Assembly: GCA_003184365.1 (NCBI GenBank)
Contig: NKYR01000015.1
Location: forward strand, 62,001-126,000
DNA length: 64,000 bases
Direction of reading: 5' to 3'
DNA from: Evernia prunastri
Taxonomy: Eukaryota; Ascomycota; Lecanoromycetes; Lecanorales; Parmeliaceae
Each line of letters begins with the position of its first letter. The stretch's first letter is position 1. Of the stretch, positions 23,769-36,522 are shown one piece after another. The translations under genes were made by a program, and so were the position numbers. Under the pieces are notes generated by a model. The model was not told where the DNA came from and searched no databases. It saw only the letters and a list, made by a program, of their open reading frames with translations.

Positions 23769-25455
23769 ATGACCGAATTAAATCTCAAGACGGACCTAAA
23801 TCTCAAGACGGATTTCCACGTCCTAGTCATCGGAGCTGGTGAGCGATATCTCTCGTCGACCGCCAGGGTTGGAGTAGAGTACTTTCAATTGACTGGTGAT
23901 GGATGCTAGGTTCTGTTGGACTGTTGATCGCGCAAAGACTTTTGAAACTGGGTATCAAATGCACAGTCTTCGAACGAGAATCCTACCTCAACCAGCGCTC
24001 CCGCGACTGGTCTTTCGGTATCTACTGGGCTCAGGACCACCTCGGGGAATGTCTCCCTGAAGCACTCCAAGCCAAGCTGAACACGGCGACCGTCGACCCC
24101 TCGCGGACACCCTCCCCGAATGATTTCATACGCGTTCTCAATGGCAAAACGGCCGAAGAGCTCACTCGTATGCCGACGCCAAACGTCATTCGGTTGAAAA
24201 GATCCGCGTTCAGAGCCCTATTAGTAGAAGGATTGGATGTGCAGGTCAGCTGCTCACCGAGACTACCCGAGTCTTTTGAGGACGTCGCACTCACGAACGA
24301 TGCTTGCTTTAGTATGGCAAAAAGCTCAGTGCCATTTCTCACATTCCCACCGACGAAGGAAACCCCATAGTCAAAGCGACATTCGAAGACGGCTCTAGTG
24401 CTACTGGGAATTTGCTAATCGGCGCCGATGGTGCAAAGTCCATAGTCCGCCAGCACTTACTTGGCCCAGAACAAGCAGCACTGCAGCAGCTCCCCATCAT
24501 TGGCTGCCACACAACCATAACTTTCCCGGCAGAAATTTCCCGACGAATCGTGGCCGAACTCGATGGCCAGGTCTTCATTCTAACGTTCAACCCCGCGCGG
24601 ATCTGTGCTTTCTTCGTAGGTAAATACGGATTATAACATCTTCCCCTCAGCAAGGTAGCGCCGCTCACGTAACGATGATCGATAACAGTCCACGACATCC
24701 CCGACCACGACCGGCCCGAAACGTGGCAATGGAGGCCGACGATAACATTTCGACGGGAAGGCAGCGATCAATTGACCGACCCGGCGGAGATCCGCAGAGC
24801 CTGGAACGAAAACAGTGAGCAGATGGCCGAACCGTTCCGTTCCGCTCTCCTCTCTTTACCCGACGACGCAACCATCTGGTCCGAGAGGCTTGCTCAATGG
24901 CCCACTGTCGCGTGGGACAACAAGCAAGGGACAGTGACTTTGGCCGGGGACGCCGCGCATCCAATGACCTATCGTAAGCAGCAAAACATAATGAACCCCA
25001 CCACACCACATCACCAATCCCCTTACTCCTCTCTCCCCCCCTCCTTCCCTCCCCTCCCCATCCCCAAAACCCCACCAATCAATCAATCACTAAACCAAAC
25101 CCCCCAATCCAACCCAACCCAACCCAACTAACTCCCCCCCCCCTCCCCCACTCCAGACCGCGGCCAAGGCCTCAACAACGCCGTCCACGACGCCGCCAAC
25201 CTCGGCCGCGCCCTCCACGAGCACCTCCACAACCACCGCGCCGCGGCCGCGGCCGACGGCACGCCCCTCGCGCGCTACGAGGCCGAAGTCGTCGCGAGGG
25301 GCCGCGAGGCGGTGCTGGAGTCCGGGCGGAATTCGGTCATGGTGCATGATTGGGGGTCGTTGGTCGAGTCGCCGCTTTTTAGGAGGGGGGCGGCGGGGGG
25401 GAGGGGGGAGCTGGGGGGGGTGTGGAATGAGGGGCAGGTAGGATTGGTGGGGTAG
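23769..25455 (+). CDS. FAD-dependent monooxygenase (PF01494-type)
   Basis: Exons are 23769-23838, 23910-24244, 24313-24619, 24689-24973 and 25157-25455. All are GT-AG with consistent phases and give 431 residues. The Rossmann GxGxxG motif is IGAGSVGLLIAQRL, assembled across intron 1. RDWSFGIYWAQDHLGECLP, GKKLSAISHIPTDEG and LLIGADGAKSIVRQHLLG (DG motif) follow. The second FAD motif is LAGDAAHPMTYHRGQGLNNA, split by intron 4, then HDAANLGRAL. This is the flavoprotein monooxygenase fold that hydroxylates or epoxidises small molecules with NAD(P)H and O2; the substrate cannot be told. No biosynthetic cluster surrounds it. The N-terminus repeats LNLKTD twice. Intron 4 is long (183 nt) and C-rich. 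The C-terminal 30 residues are Gly/Arg-rich and low complexity. Confidence 0.9.
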
Positions 25456-25680
25456 GGTGAGGGAGGGGGTGAGGAGGGAAGGAGAGAGAGGGGGCGTGAT
25501 GGGGGTAGGTGTCGTGTTGTAATGTAGCGGTCGTTCCGTGGTAATCGTTTTTTCTTCATCTCTTGAGTTTCTGGTTTCGGGGATTGTGATGATGAACGTT
25601 TCTCTGCTTCCGCTTCTGCTGGAGCGATGAGGGATTGAGGGGTTGGGGATGTTGGAGACGGGGTGGGGTGAGGTGAGGTG

Positions 25681-25706
25681 TAGGTAGGTAGGTAGGTAGG
25701 TAGGTA
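25681..25706. repeat. TAGG tetranucleotide microsatellite
   Basis: Perfect TAGG units over 26 bp, just 3' of the monooxygenase gene. Confidence 0.9.
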
Positions 25707-28700
25707 AGTGATTAAACGGGTTTATCAAGCAGACAGCCAGCCAGCCAGCCAGACCAGCCTGGCAATCCAAAACAGATGGACAGATAGACATCCCAGACCC
25801 GCGCCTTCCGTTCCGGTCTCGCTTCCTATCCCCTCCCTTCACACTCTCAGCAGACCTTTACATATACCTGCTTACTACGCCCATCCTCGAACCACCACAC
25901 CACATCCCATCCCCATCCCCATCCCACAAACCCCGATCTCCATCCTCGTCCTCGATCCTCGTCGTCAAACTTCCCACTCCGTTTCCGGCTTCGTTAAAAC
26001 GTCGCGCGAGCATCATCACCCAACGAGTAGAGGGACACGCGTGTCCGTCCGTCAGCCTCGAACCTCCCTCCCTGTAAAAGGGCTAGAAAATCAGGTTTGG
26101 GGAAAAACTCAGGGGGGGGGGCGGGGGGAATTTCAAGTGTGAACGCTTTCGTTTGAAACCTGAGGTGCTGCGATGGCTTGAATCGTGCGGCCCACACTTA
26201 CCCTCGTTCCTCGGGCAAACCGAATCGCCTCGGAGATATACACAATCTGGTTTTAACTTACTTACTACACCCAACCCCGTCTCAGTTCACCCCCAGCCCT
26301 CCTTTCCATATCACTCTACTGCCGACGACCGCCATCTCTCCCTTTCCGTCCGTCCTGCCTATCCTCTCACCAGCATTCCCGCCATCCATCTCAATCCCAC
26401 CCGCCAGCCAGCCAGCCCCTGTTTCGATACAAACCCGCTCAAAACTGGTCTATCAGCCGTCCCGATTCGATCATCGGCGTCTTATCCGCTACTGCCACTC
26501 TTGCAGAAACGGTTCGCGGAGACGGAAATGTCGGCGTCGGCGCTCAAGAACTCTAGCAGTAGCGAATAGAAATGGTACGTGCTGTCTTGAAAAAGCCAAA
26601 CTGCGTTTGGAATGGCGGTAGGAGCTTCGTGTTACTGAGGAGGAAGTTGATATTTGATATCGTGTGGAGTGGAGCTGCCTAGGTAGTCACGCTGCGTGCG
26701 TGCGTGTGGGCGTGGACGCGCGATCGGTTGAGCTGGATATGTATGCCACGGCGCGGAATGAAGTTCGCTGGGTGTTTACTGCCCCCGGGTACCGTGAAGT
26801 GGGCGGCGATAATCGCCGCGTTCGCACCGGTATTCGTCCTGCATAAGAGTACGGCCGGGTGGCAGGACCTGACGGCAAGGTAGGATGGACTGTCAAAGCG
26901 ATCCGTGGGACGAGAGGGTCGAATCCGATCAAGGAGTCCCTACGTCCATCGCTGTACTTACTCCCCCACCTTTAAATAAATATCCGAGCCCATTTTCCAC
27001 AGAACCGACGAAAACACGACTTAGGGTCCGGATTCCATGTCGCTCTTTTCCTTCAGTTAATCAAGATCGTTATGAGCATGTGGGTGAAAGCCACAGTACC
27101 AAGCTGATGGGTGTGATTCAGACAAGGGCCACTTTGTCGGTATCCGCTCTGAGGCCGTTGGGAATCAAGAGCAACGGCGACGGCGTTGCGCAAGGGGTTG
27201 ATGTGCGTTCGAACGGGTTTCCTGGATGGTCATTCGGTGCAGTGCTCGAAGGGCAGTGAACTGTAATGTAATGGGGGTCGTTCTCCGAGCCTGCTTGAGA
27301 TATATACACGAGAGCCCATGTTGTCGAGTTGCGATGCGTGGACTTTCTTGGAAGGTATGTCCCACAACGGCATTGTAGCGCTGAAAAAAATTGCCGAATC
27401 TAGCGTTTTAGACCGCCGTCCATCCGATATCATTGAGCCTACCGAGAGCAATACTGCAGATTATACCGAATACGCCGGAGTTGTGCCACTCGTGCTTACG
27501 GGGTGGAATTCTTTCCCAAATTCCACGGCGACGAAGTTTGAAATTCGCTTGGGTTTGATACGCGAAGGGTATGAAGAAGCTAGAATACCGCCGCGATCAT
27601 GCCGGAGACGTTGATCGTGAGAAACATGCCCGTGAACTAGGACGATGCCGAGGCGTGCATCGCAGCATCAAGACTCCATCTTATATTCTGAATCCTCCAT
27701 CCCTCTCAGCCATTGACACGTTCCGATCAGAGTCCACGCCGTACTTGCTCTCGCGGCCAGGAGATCCCGCATAGTTATCCAAGGCAGGCACTCGAATATC
27801 GCGCCTTTGCCGTTTTCGAAACAACAGCCCCATCCCATACCCGACACGGCTCCATAGTCCCCACATGTTCACCATCTCGCGAGAGAGCTCCCTCCTGGAC
27901 TTTTGCCCTTAGCGGTTCAGTGCAAAACTCTGGCTCTGAGATACAGTCGCGCGGTAATGACTACGAGCCGAATCGTTTTTGGCTGTTCTAAGCAAGGAAT
28001 ACTGGGTATGGTGCGTTGTGCAGGATTAGTTCCGCTTATGAGAGGCATACGAGTATTTGCTCTATCGTACCTGGGCGCCGGGAGGGTTACAGCTGGCCTT
28101 CCCGGTGAAGTGCCGCGCCGTTTACCGCAGACGATTAACAAAGATGATGATAAGGTTGGGTGGCAAAGCACTCGCGGCCAGACCGCAGACTCCCCCCCCT
28201 CGCATTTCGCGATGATACAGAATGGATTTGAAAATGCACTGCACGCTCTGGTCCCATGAGATAACAATACAAACAACGAGATGTCCCCAGCGCACCGACC
28301 AACTTCCCCCGTCCTCTGACCAAACGCCAATTCTCCAATCCCTCTCTCTACACGCCAGATACCAACCGCACCCTAAACCCTCCATCTCGCCCCAGCTACG
28401 ATCCACTCAACGAAAAAGGGAGTCGCAAGATCCAACCTCCCAGTCGCCTTCCTCCTCGGGCCGCGCGCGCCTCCACACTTGCAAACAATTCTCCGTACAG
28501 TGAACGAGGAGGGGGACCGCAATCACCTCGCGCCACCCTTGATACGCACTGGCTTTCGTCGTTCCTGTACCCTGCAACTACGAGTATGCTATCCATGCCC
28601 CCGACCGCAAACGCTCGATGCGTATCTATTAGAAGTGCAAGGTGCAACGTTCGATGTTGTTAGTGCGGACACATCAACTACGTATCGCAACACGCGATAT

Positions 28701-29131
28701 TACGGACCAAACACGCTCGTCTAACAGAGATAGGTTAAACGCGGATCTTCTTTCTTCCTCCCTTCTTGGGTGTACATTTCGATCTCACGCAAGGAATCTA
28801 GTGAGCAGGGCCTTTGCAGTCCGTGTCCAGGCGACCAGACCAGACTAGCATTCGCGGGATGGCTATTCCGATAAGACGAGAGAGGGTCTTTCAAGCGGCC
28901 AGGAGCTGGCATCTTTTGCGTTTCCCTTGGGAGTGATGGTCTCGTTGTTACTTGCTCGGTAGCCTTTGGTTTAGATCTGTTTTTAGAGGGAGGGAGTGGG
29001 AAGGAGGGAGGAAGGGACTCAGGGAGAAAAAGAAAGAGAACTGGACACACTGATAAATGTCACATACCAATGGCAATTGCTGGGGGTATGTTGATAGGAA
29101 GTGTTCCCGTAGCGAAGAAATGTCTCTGTTG

Positions 29132-29135
<4 letters not shown>

Positions 29136-29178
<43 letters not shown>
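29136..29178. repeat. GA dinucleotide microsatellite
   Basis: About 21 perfect GA units. Non-coding. Confidence 0.95.
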
Positions 29179-29181
<3 letters not shown>

Positions 29182-29508
29182 CTATTGTGTTGTGTTGTGG
29201 GGAAAGGGGGAGTTGAGTGCTGTAATTCGGAAACAGGGGGTTGGGAAATGGACTGGAAGAGGGCATCTCCTATCTACAATGCGGCTTCTTAGCGCCTGGG
29301 GAGGATGCGTTCTGATGGGAGCGATTTTGGGGGAGTGTCATTGTTCTACACGGTCCGGAGCTCGAGTTAAGCTGAAAAGTTTGAGATTGAGAGGTAGGTG
29401 GTATCTAAATATGATCTGACAAGGCACAGCGAGGTATACCATGGCCGTACCAGTCCTCTCTCCTAGCCACTACCTACTATCTAGCCAGGCATCCGTCTCA
29501 TTCCCCCC

Positions 29509-32106
29509 TCAGTTTCCCCCTTCCGTGTAGTTCTCCCCCAGCGGTTCTGTAAGCAGTTGCTCCATGCTCTTGTACCCCCCATCGAGATCGAACAGCGGCC
29601 GCTTCGTCCGATGCCACTCCTCACCATGTCCAACCACCTGACCCGGATCCTCCGTCGGCGCGGACCTCGTGAAAACGCGCTGGACGAACGGACACATGTC
29701 GTCCGCGAGCCTCAAGCACGCCTCGTCCAGGTTGAGGATCGGCAGCGCCCCGCCGACGCGGCCGTGGTGCGCGACGGTCCAGCCCGTGCCGGGGAGCGCG
29801 CGGTCGATGAAGGTCTGGTCGTGGTCCGGGTAGAGGGCGGCGGGGATGTAGAGGGCGAGGCGGGTCAGGCGGGGGAAGTCGACGGGGATGCGGCGGAAGA
29901 GGAGGGCGGTGAATTCGGCCTCGCGCCAGAGCCGGGCCCGGAGGTGCGTTTGACATTTGTGGATGAGCTTGGAGCGTTCGGCGCCGTCGGAGTTTATGGG
30001 GTGGCAGTGCTCGCCGAAGGACCAGGTGTAGACGTAGGCGAAGCCGCGGTGCCAGGTTAGGCGGAGGTCGTCGACCAGGTCCCCGATTTCGTTCAATCGC
30101 CACACAGGGTCGGGTATGTCGGGCTTCGTGTCGGCCTCGTTAGGGGCGGCTGGGTCGACGTGTGATTTCGCGTTACTCGTTCCTGTGGAGCGTCTTTGCT
30201 TCTGGTCTAGGCAGTCAAGCTGTGAAGGTGTCAAGTCCGCTGGCGGCCCGCGATCGAGTCCAAGACTGTCGTCGTCGCTGTAGCTGTCCCTGTCTAGGGC
30301 TGCGGCAATCTGTAAAGGAGTCAAGTCCGCTAGCTGCCGATTATCGAGTTCATCACTGTCGTCATGGTCGTCTATGGCTGAGGGGAAACTGTCTGAGACC
30401 GTCTGAACAGGGCGGTCGTCAACCGATTTGATCATGCCAGCTGAGGGAAAATTGTCCGAGATGGTCTGGACATGTTGGTGGTCGATGCCTTTGCACACGC
30501 CATGGTACGACCAGAGATCCTTGGAGGTTGTCGAAGTTAGGATTTTCTGCTGCAGGAAATGCTGTTTGGGTTTTTTTGCGAGTTCTCGAGGGATCGTTAT
30601 ACCGCCTGGCAGAGTGATCGGACCACGCGCATTATCATAGTGTCGACGCGGGATTTTGTCGTCCCAACAACTGGCAAAGAAGGCGCCAAAAGTAACGTTG
30701 ACAGGCTCAAGCTCGACGGAGACAGGAATCCGTGCTTTTCTGAGTTCCTCGAAGAGCATGCGGCATTGTTCGATGTCTACAACCTCGGCTCCGCTAACGA
30801 CACTCTGGACCCAACTCAAGCGGTCGTTCCAAGTCCAAACTGGCGTCCAGAGACCAGATCCATGCACTAATTCTGTATGACAAAGGCCGTAGTAATCACG
30901 AGGGGTCGAATGATAAGTTTCCCCGCAGTCACTGGAGACGAGCGAGAACCTTCCCCGGTCGTTGATCTTCTTGATGGTGGAAAGGTATTGTAGGACGGAG
31001 GCTGTGTCGTGCTCGTATTCCTTCGATTTGCCGGACCAAATTGGATCTATAATGAGATCGAAGCCATACTTGAACTGCGAGTCCTTCTCGTACATCTGGA
31101 GATCGTGGTGTAGGGAAAGCTTGATGGTCCGCAGTTTGGGAAAGGTTGCTAACGACTGCAAGAAGCTGTCCAGGTTCTCAATAGTAGACTCCGACTCGTA
31201 CAAAGCAAGGGTGGTAAGATCTCTGCTAATATAATCCTGAATCTGTGCAAGGAGAACGGCTGACGCCTCCCGACGAGATTCTGGAGATGGATATAGTGTT
31301 GGCTCATGTTGACAGGTAAGCTCTAGAGTCTGGAGACGATCAGCCAGGTGCAATACTCTAGGCAAGCGTACTGCATGAGTTTACTGGTAGCTATGCCTAC
31401 GGCTATATACCATCCTCCAGCAGCCAAAGGGAAGATGAACTGATCTGAGATTTCTGAATAGGGCAGGACAGCGGTCGAACATCGAAGGCCAATAATCGAT
31501 GCCGCCTTTCTCATCGTCAGGAATCAAGTCTTCGTCCTCGTCCTCGTCGGAGTCCCATCCGTCTGGATGGGGTACAGGTTTGAAGATCTCCGTAAAGTCA
31601 ATGGCATGTAGATTAGGACAACAAGTGGTCAGATGGTTAATGTCCAGCTCAGATGTCCATTCAGGTATCGCCAGGCGGCGCACAAAAGGGCCTGTCAACG
31701 CATTGATACCCCGTGTGATCGGTGGACCCATCATCAATTTTGTGTTCATCCCGCAGTCGGGCAATTGCCTATACCACAGTTGGATCTCCGTCAAGCTGAT
31801 TGGCTCGTGAAATATTGCCTTCAAGACGACAGGATGCCACATGAAAGTTTTGCACGTTTGCGAAAGCTGGAAAGCATCTCTCTTTGTCATTAGGTCAAGG
31901 AGGTGTTCGAGTATGTCAAGAGGTATTGTGAATAGCCGAGAAGGAAGAGATCGGTCTGCTCTGGTCGACAATCTGGAGACTACGGTCTCTCTCGGCAGGG
32001 TTGCTTTCTGGCCATGGTATTTGTCCAGGTCCCAGGGCATAATCAAAATGGATTGTAGGGGCCGTTGAGGCCATAGGATAGGCTCTGAGTATTGACTGTC
32101 GGCCAT
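29509..32106 (-). CDS. Large F-box protein, with an in-frame TAA or an 81-nt intron
   Basis: One frame runs from ATG 32106 to TGA 29509-29511, interrupted once by TAA at 31381-31383. An F-box lies near residues 50-90 (SRLFTIPLDILEHLLDLMTK, then LSQTCKTFMWHPVV). An LRR-like region follows (CCPNLHAIDFTEIF, FRNLRSVHLPFGCW, then HLADRLQTLELTCQ). An acidic block (DSDEDEDEDLIPDDE) and a repeated segment (LADLTPLQIAAAL / ADLTPSQLDCL) are seen. F-box proteins recruit substrates to SCF ubiquitin ligases; the target is unknown. Two readings are possible: a nonsense codon splitting a gene of about 865 codons, or a phase-0 intron 31410-31330 (GTATAT donor, CTGAT branch site, CTCCAG acceptor) giving 838 residues. 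The intron would remove RVLHLADRL, which looks like genuine LRR sequence. An ATG at 32220 is also in frame. Confidence 0.65.
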
Positions 32107-34093
32107 GCTGTAAAGGTAGTGGGGACTCGATCTCGGCGGGCAGCTTAAACTTGAGGGGTTTATTGGGTGTCTCTTATGTTCGGCGTATGCGACAAGGTCA
32201 CTTATTGGTGGAAGATACATGCTTCAGGATGTCCGACACGGTAGGATGCTGCTACGTGCTTAAGAAAGCGAAGCCATCGTCTCAAGGCATTAATCCAGTT
32301 GTTTAGGATCAGAAATATAAGACTGCTTCAAGAATGGGTGAGGTTGAGTTTCTGGACTGCTTTGTCTGTCACTGTGTGGTTGTAAAATAAAAAAAAACAT
32401 TTGTGTCACAATACATGGCCATAGACGGCGGCTAGCGTAGCGGCTTTTAACTTATCTCCGTTCCGGTTGACACTAGGAGATGGTGTTCATATTCCACTCC
32501 ATCATCACTCTTCAAAGACAGATTGTGATGGACATGTCTATTGTTGCTCGTCCACTCTCCCCCATGATTGCTACTGTCTTTTGTTTTGCGCCACTTGTGC
32601 CCTGCATAATCTGGAAGGAGCCAAATAGACTTGTATACTTATCACTACCCCTGACTCTGGTGTGCAGAAGCTGCACCTAACGACTGATGGAAGAGGCAAT
32701 CACTATTTCTTGTGGGCTTATGAAGGTATGTAGATTTACCTGGACACCTACTTACCTATCTCCATCTTCCCTTGCCTATTAGAGGTAATTTTGTCGTATT
32801 AGGGACAACCATTTGTTACTACCCAACTCACTTTGTAGACACCGAAACACGGTTCTCAGAGCTAACAACACTGGTCTTTTGGGTCACACTCCAGGGGTAT
32901 CTCGATAAATCTGCAGCCACCCTCTGTGCACCTTATGTAAACCCCCCCCGGAAGCATATGTCGTGATGAAGAAGTGAATCTCCAGCTCGCCATACACCCC
33001 AAAGATCGCAGTGACTGCTCAGGTAAAGGGTGACCTGGAACTCCGTAACATCGCCCATTCACGTAACATATCCCGTGCAGAACATATCAACATTTCTTTG
33101 TTTCAAGGGCAGCTCCCATATGAGTGATCCATATCTTACTCCTCAAAAGCATGATTTGTAGCCGACGCCTTGATGATGCAGCCACATAGGTCTTCCAGTC
33201 AAGTGTAGAGTACGTGTCTCAGGATTGCAGCAGGGATCATTGCCCTAGGATCATTGGAGGTCCATGAATGTGGATGAAGGCGCGAAGCTGGCGTATGAGT
33301 GTTGTCATTTGATGGGATAGGTGTAGAGGTTGATTGGGACGGAGCTGCAGTAAAAATGCGGTAGGACAGTGAGGCGACTGGGTCTGTAGAGGTAGGTTTA
33401 GGTAATGGCAGTCACGTTTAAGGTATGTTCGATCACTGATGATGGTGTTCCATGTCTCCTGCCGGTGTGATGTCCAGGAAATCTGATCAGTTGTGGTAGG
33501 ATGCTGAGGTCAGCAAATGTGAAGTTGTAGAAGACGACTACGGCAGCCGGGACGGAACGAGAAGCCGATCCGGTCCAAGGGACAACATAAGCTAAGGTAC
33601 CTCAGAGAGAAAGTGCGGCTTAAAGATGCTCTTACTTTCTCACAAACAGTGACATGGGCTGGAAAGGCCTGGCATCAGCTTGGTTTTTATAACAATATAG
33701 TCCGAGAGAAACGGATCAACACATGCTGCTTGATTACTAACGCGTTATATGTTTGAGCAAATGAGCCACTTGCAGCGCCACTTCACTATGGCGCTAAGCG
33801 CTCTCTCTTTTTGCGATAAATCGTGTCACAACAAAAGCCCAACAATTTCACATCTTTTGCCCATTTTAGCAGGTCAAACCACGATTAATTCTTTCCTTAT
33901 TGTCTTTCAAACTCCAATTGCCATGGTAACCTTAGTATGCGCAGCGTGTCCTACCAGCTAACACAAAATTTATGAAGCCATGGAACAATTCAAGCCTTGA
34001 GCGAAGGAACCACCCACGCTGCATAATTGGGGGTTCGGACCTCATGAGACTTGGCAGCTTCCACTCTCCCCGGACGTGATTAACATACTCACA
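32107..34093. other. Intergenic between divergent genes
   Basis: No gene is seen over 2 kb. It separates the F-box gene (-) and the 752-residue gene (+) and should contain both promoters. AT content is higher than in neighbouring genes. Short ORFs have no recognisable features. Confidence 0.5.
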
Positions 34094-36522
34094 ATGAGCC
34101 ACCAGGCAGGTGCGACAGAAAACAGAAGTGTTGTCGATGAAGCACAGACAGCAAATCCTCTTGGCAATAAGAATGATATGACTAAAATCGCGCAAGCAGC
34201 AATTGGCTATACGCCAAAGCCAAAGCCAAAGCATCATCATCCAGTATCCGACATAGAAAGCATCAAAGCATCGCTCCGACGTTTCCTGGATGATATTACA
34301 GAACCGCAAAAAGAGCGCTCTTCCTACTGCTATAGCCTTCTTTCACAATGGCTTGATCTATGCGGAAGAGACCGATCTTGCACTCTTCTCATTTACGTTC
34401 TGGGTGACTGTAGTGAGCAGTACCAGGATCGCACGCTCGACTTCAACGACTTAAAACCCATTGACAGGATCAAGATACGGGTCCTCGAGCAGCAATGCTC
34501 GCAACAGGGGGTTTGTCTGCACCTAGCGAGGATGACAAGCACCATCAACACAGATCCTCGCGATGACCTTGGCTTAGAAATGGCCATCAGCCTTCACGAA
34601 ATACGTGATCTCAGCGGCACAGTACTTGGCAACAAACCTCTTGCTGTGGAAAAGGAGAGTATCCTCCAGAAAAGTTGGTTTAGCGAAAGATCCGACCAAC
34701 TGAAGCCAAATCAAAATCCTTATCCTAGTCCCATCGAGGGAACGCCATCTCGTCGGATGCATGCCTCGAAGAGCTTCCAAGACTGGGTGAGTCCATCCCA
34801 CACTGCTCTCTGCCACTCTTCTTCGATGGACTGATCTCACACCCTGCAGGTGTTGTTGATTATGCCAGAAGGATTCCGATTCCGATTCTTAACAGAGAAC
34901 GCTGATCCTCAGGCACTGCATGACTGGATCAAAGCAGAATCAGCAAATCTCCGACAATCGGAAACTGATCTGTCAGGACCGGACCCAAACGCGCGTTGGG
35001 GTTTAGCATTAGCGTGCAAGACCCAGTTGAACAATATCACCACATGCTTTGCCGGCGAATTGGACAAGGGAGATCCTACAGTAGCCACTCGGTATTCTGA
35101 CATGCTGGGAGCCGTTGTTTGCGCTTCTCTCCGACTTCAAGACCCAGAGCTTTTCCAAATGGCCGTCACTCTCAATCCTAAGATGCTGTTCCTGACCATG
35201 TGGGAAGAAATCGGTAGCATGATGGATCCAGTCCAATTCTCCTCGTATCTTGACTCGTGAGCAATCGGATCTTCTTTCCGTGCTGCCTATACTACTACTG
35301 ATTGCATCTCTAGACTAAATCAGGCGTTATCGAAGATCTATTCCCTTCAGGACCGCTACATCATCTTACTCGACATTGGTGCTGGATTTGTAGCACGAAA
35401 CCAACCACAAGAGAGCATTGAGATTATCCATAACTGGCAACAGGATAGAGTTGAGCAGGCTTTGAGTGAGATAGAACGAGTTGAGGAGAATGACGGGAGT
35501 GTCCTCGTAGTCATCGCCAAAGACTACGTCAACAACATCACCATGAACCAGTATGGGCTGACACATCATTCATCCTTGAGCGCACAGCTGAATATGGCAG
35601 GATCATCTCTTTCGCAAAAAGGCATAGCGCAAACCAAGCTTTCGCCATCGAGTTCGCATTCTCCCTTTACGATGCACTCACCCTGAATACTATGGACGCT
35701 GGTTCTGCCAAATTTGCTCTTGCCGAAATACTCTCCGCGGCAATTCCAGCCTTGTGCGCGCAAGACGGTCGACACTGGTCCTATTACCACCGATTGCCAC
35801 TTCCAGCATCCACCAAGGCCCCTGATCAAGACCAGAATCTACTGCAAGCAGACCGTATCGCGCGTCTAGTGGGTTGCTGCCTTACTGTTGGCCTTCGCAC
35901 CGAGAAACATGCACTCCTTCGGCACATATGGCTAAGCGCAAGCGTAGCTGATGCCCCTACGTTGCAGCACGTCTTCCTGCCCTATCTCAAGAATTTGCTC
36001 CTAGTGATGCGAGAGCTCCGCATCCCGCTGACGACGCAAAGCTACCAGTGGCAATTCCAACAAGTCATATCCCTCTTCATCATCCGTTTCATAAGCCAAG
36101 AGCCGACTCCGCTGTCTCCGGACCTTACCTGCCCACCCCTCGGATGCGCAAGTCCCGCAAGACCCTACGGCTGCTCCACCTGCCTGGAGCTAGACGCTTT
36201 CCTCGTCGACCCACACCGGAAAACAGCAGACGTCACCGGCGGAATCGATGCTCCAGAGCACGTGGCCGAGCAAATCCAAGGCACAGACTACCTGCAGATG
36301 ACCGTCACGTCGCACAGCGCCGAGGAGATGAAGTCCACGATACGGATCACGAAGAACGTGACCAAGCCCGAAGAGCCGGATGCAAGACATGATTTATGGG
36401 TGGGGAGGGTGATCAGGGCGAATGATGCGATCCAGGCCATCTGTGGGGATGAGGATTGGAAGCTGCTGTTGGGGGACAAGTATGACGAGTGCATGAACTT
36501 GAAGGCTGTGAGGCCGGGATGA
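34094..36522 (+). CDS. Unrecognised 752-residue protein, four exons
   Basis: Exons are 34094-34786, 34850-35256, 35314-35550 and 35601-36522, all GT-AG; phases agree and give 752 residues. The last intron is short (50 nt) and bridges two frames; a 1-nt indel there would be the alternative. The N-terminal region has KPKPKPKHHHP and then a helical domain (IESIKASLRRFLDDIT, YCYSLLSQWLDLCG). The middle is helical (DWIKAESANLRQSE, LQDRYIILLDIGAGF). The C-terminal part has a Cys group (CPPLGCASPARPYGCSTCLE) followed by LDAFLVDPHRKTADVTG, loosely like the C-terminal block of some fungal 2OG-Fe(II) oxygenase-family proteins, but no HxD...H oxygenase core is visible. No signal peptide or membrane segment. 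Function unknown; a tRNA-like, virus-like or transposon origin is not indicated. Confidence 0.72.

Larger units (their letters stand above)
25456..29508. other. Gene-poor intergenic region
   Basis: No gene is supported over 4 kb. Many ORFs of 60-140 codons exist on both strands, overlap each other, and have no recognised domain. Low-complexity features are a GTAG repeat (25681-25706), CCATCC repeats near 25910, and a GA microsatellite (29136-29178). Confidence 0.45.

Noticed and set aside
29509..31365. A separate gene starting at 31365
   Set aside because: The codon there is TTG, not ATG, and the frame is continuous with the F-box ORF upstream except for one TAA.
35551..35600. A frameshift splitting the 752-residue gene
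   Set aside because: A GT-AG intron of 50 nt with a CTGAAT branch site and correct phase explains the change of frame. It is short, so a small doubt remains.
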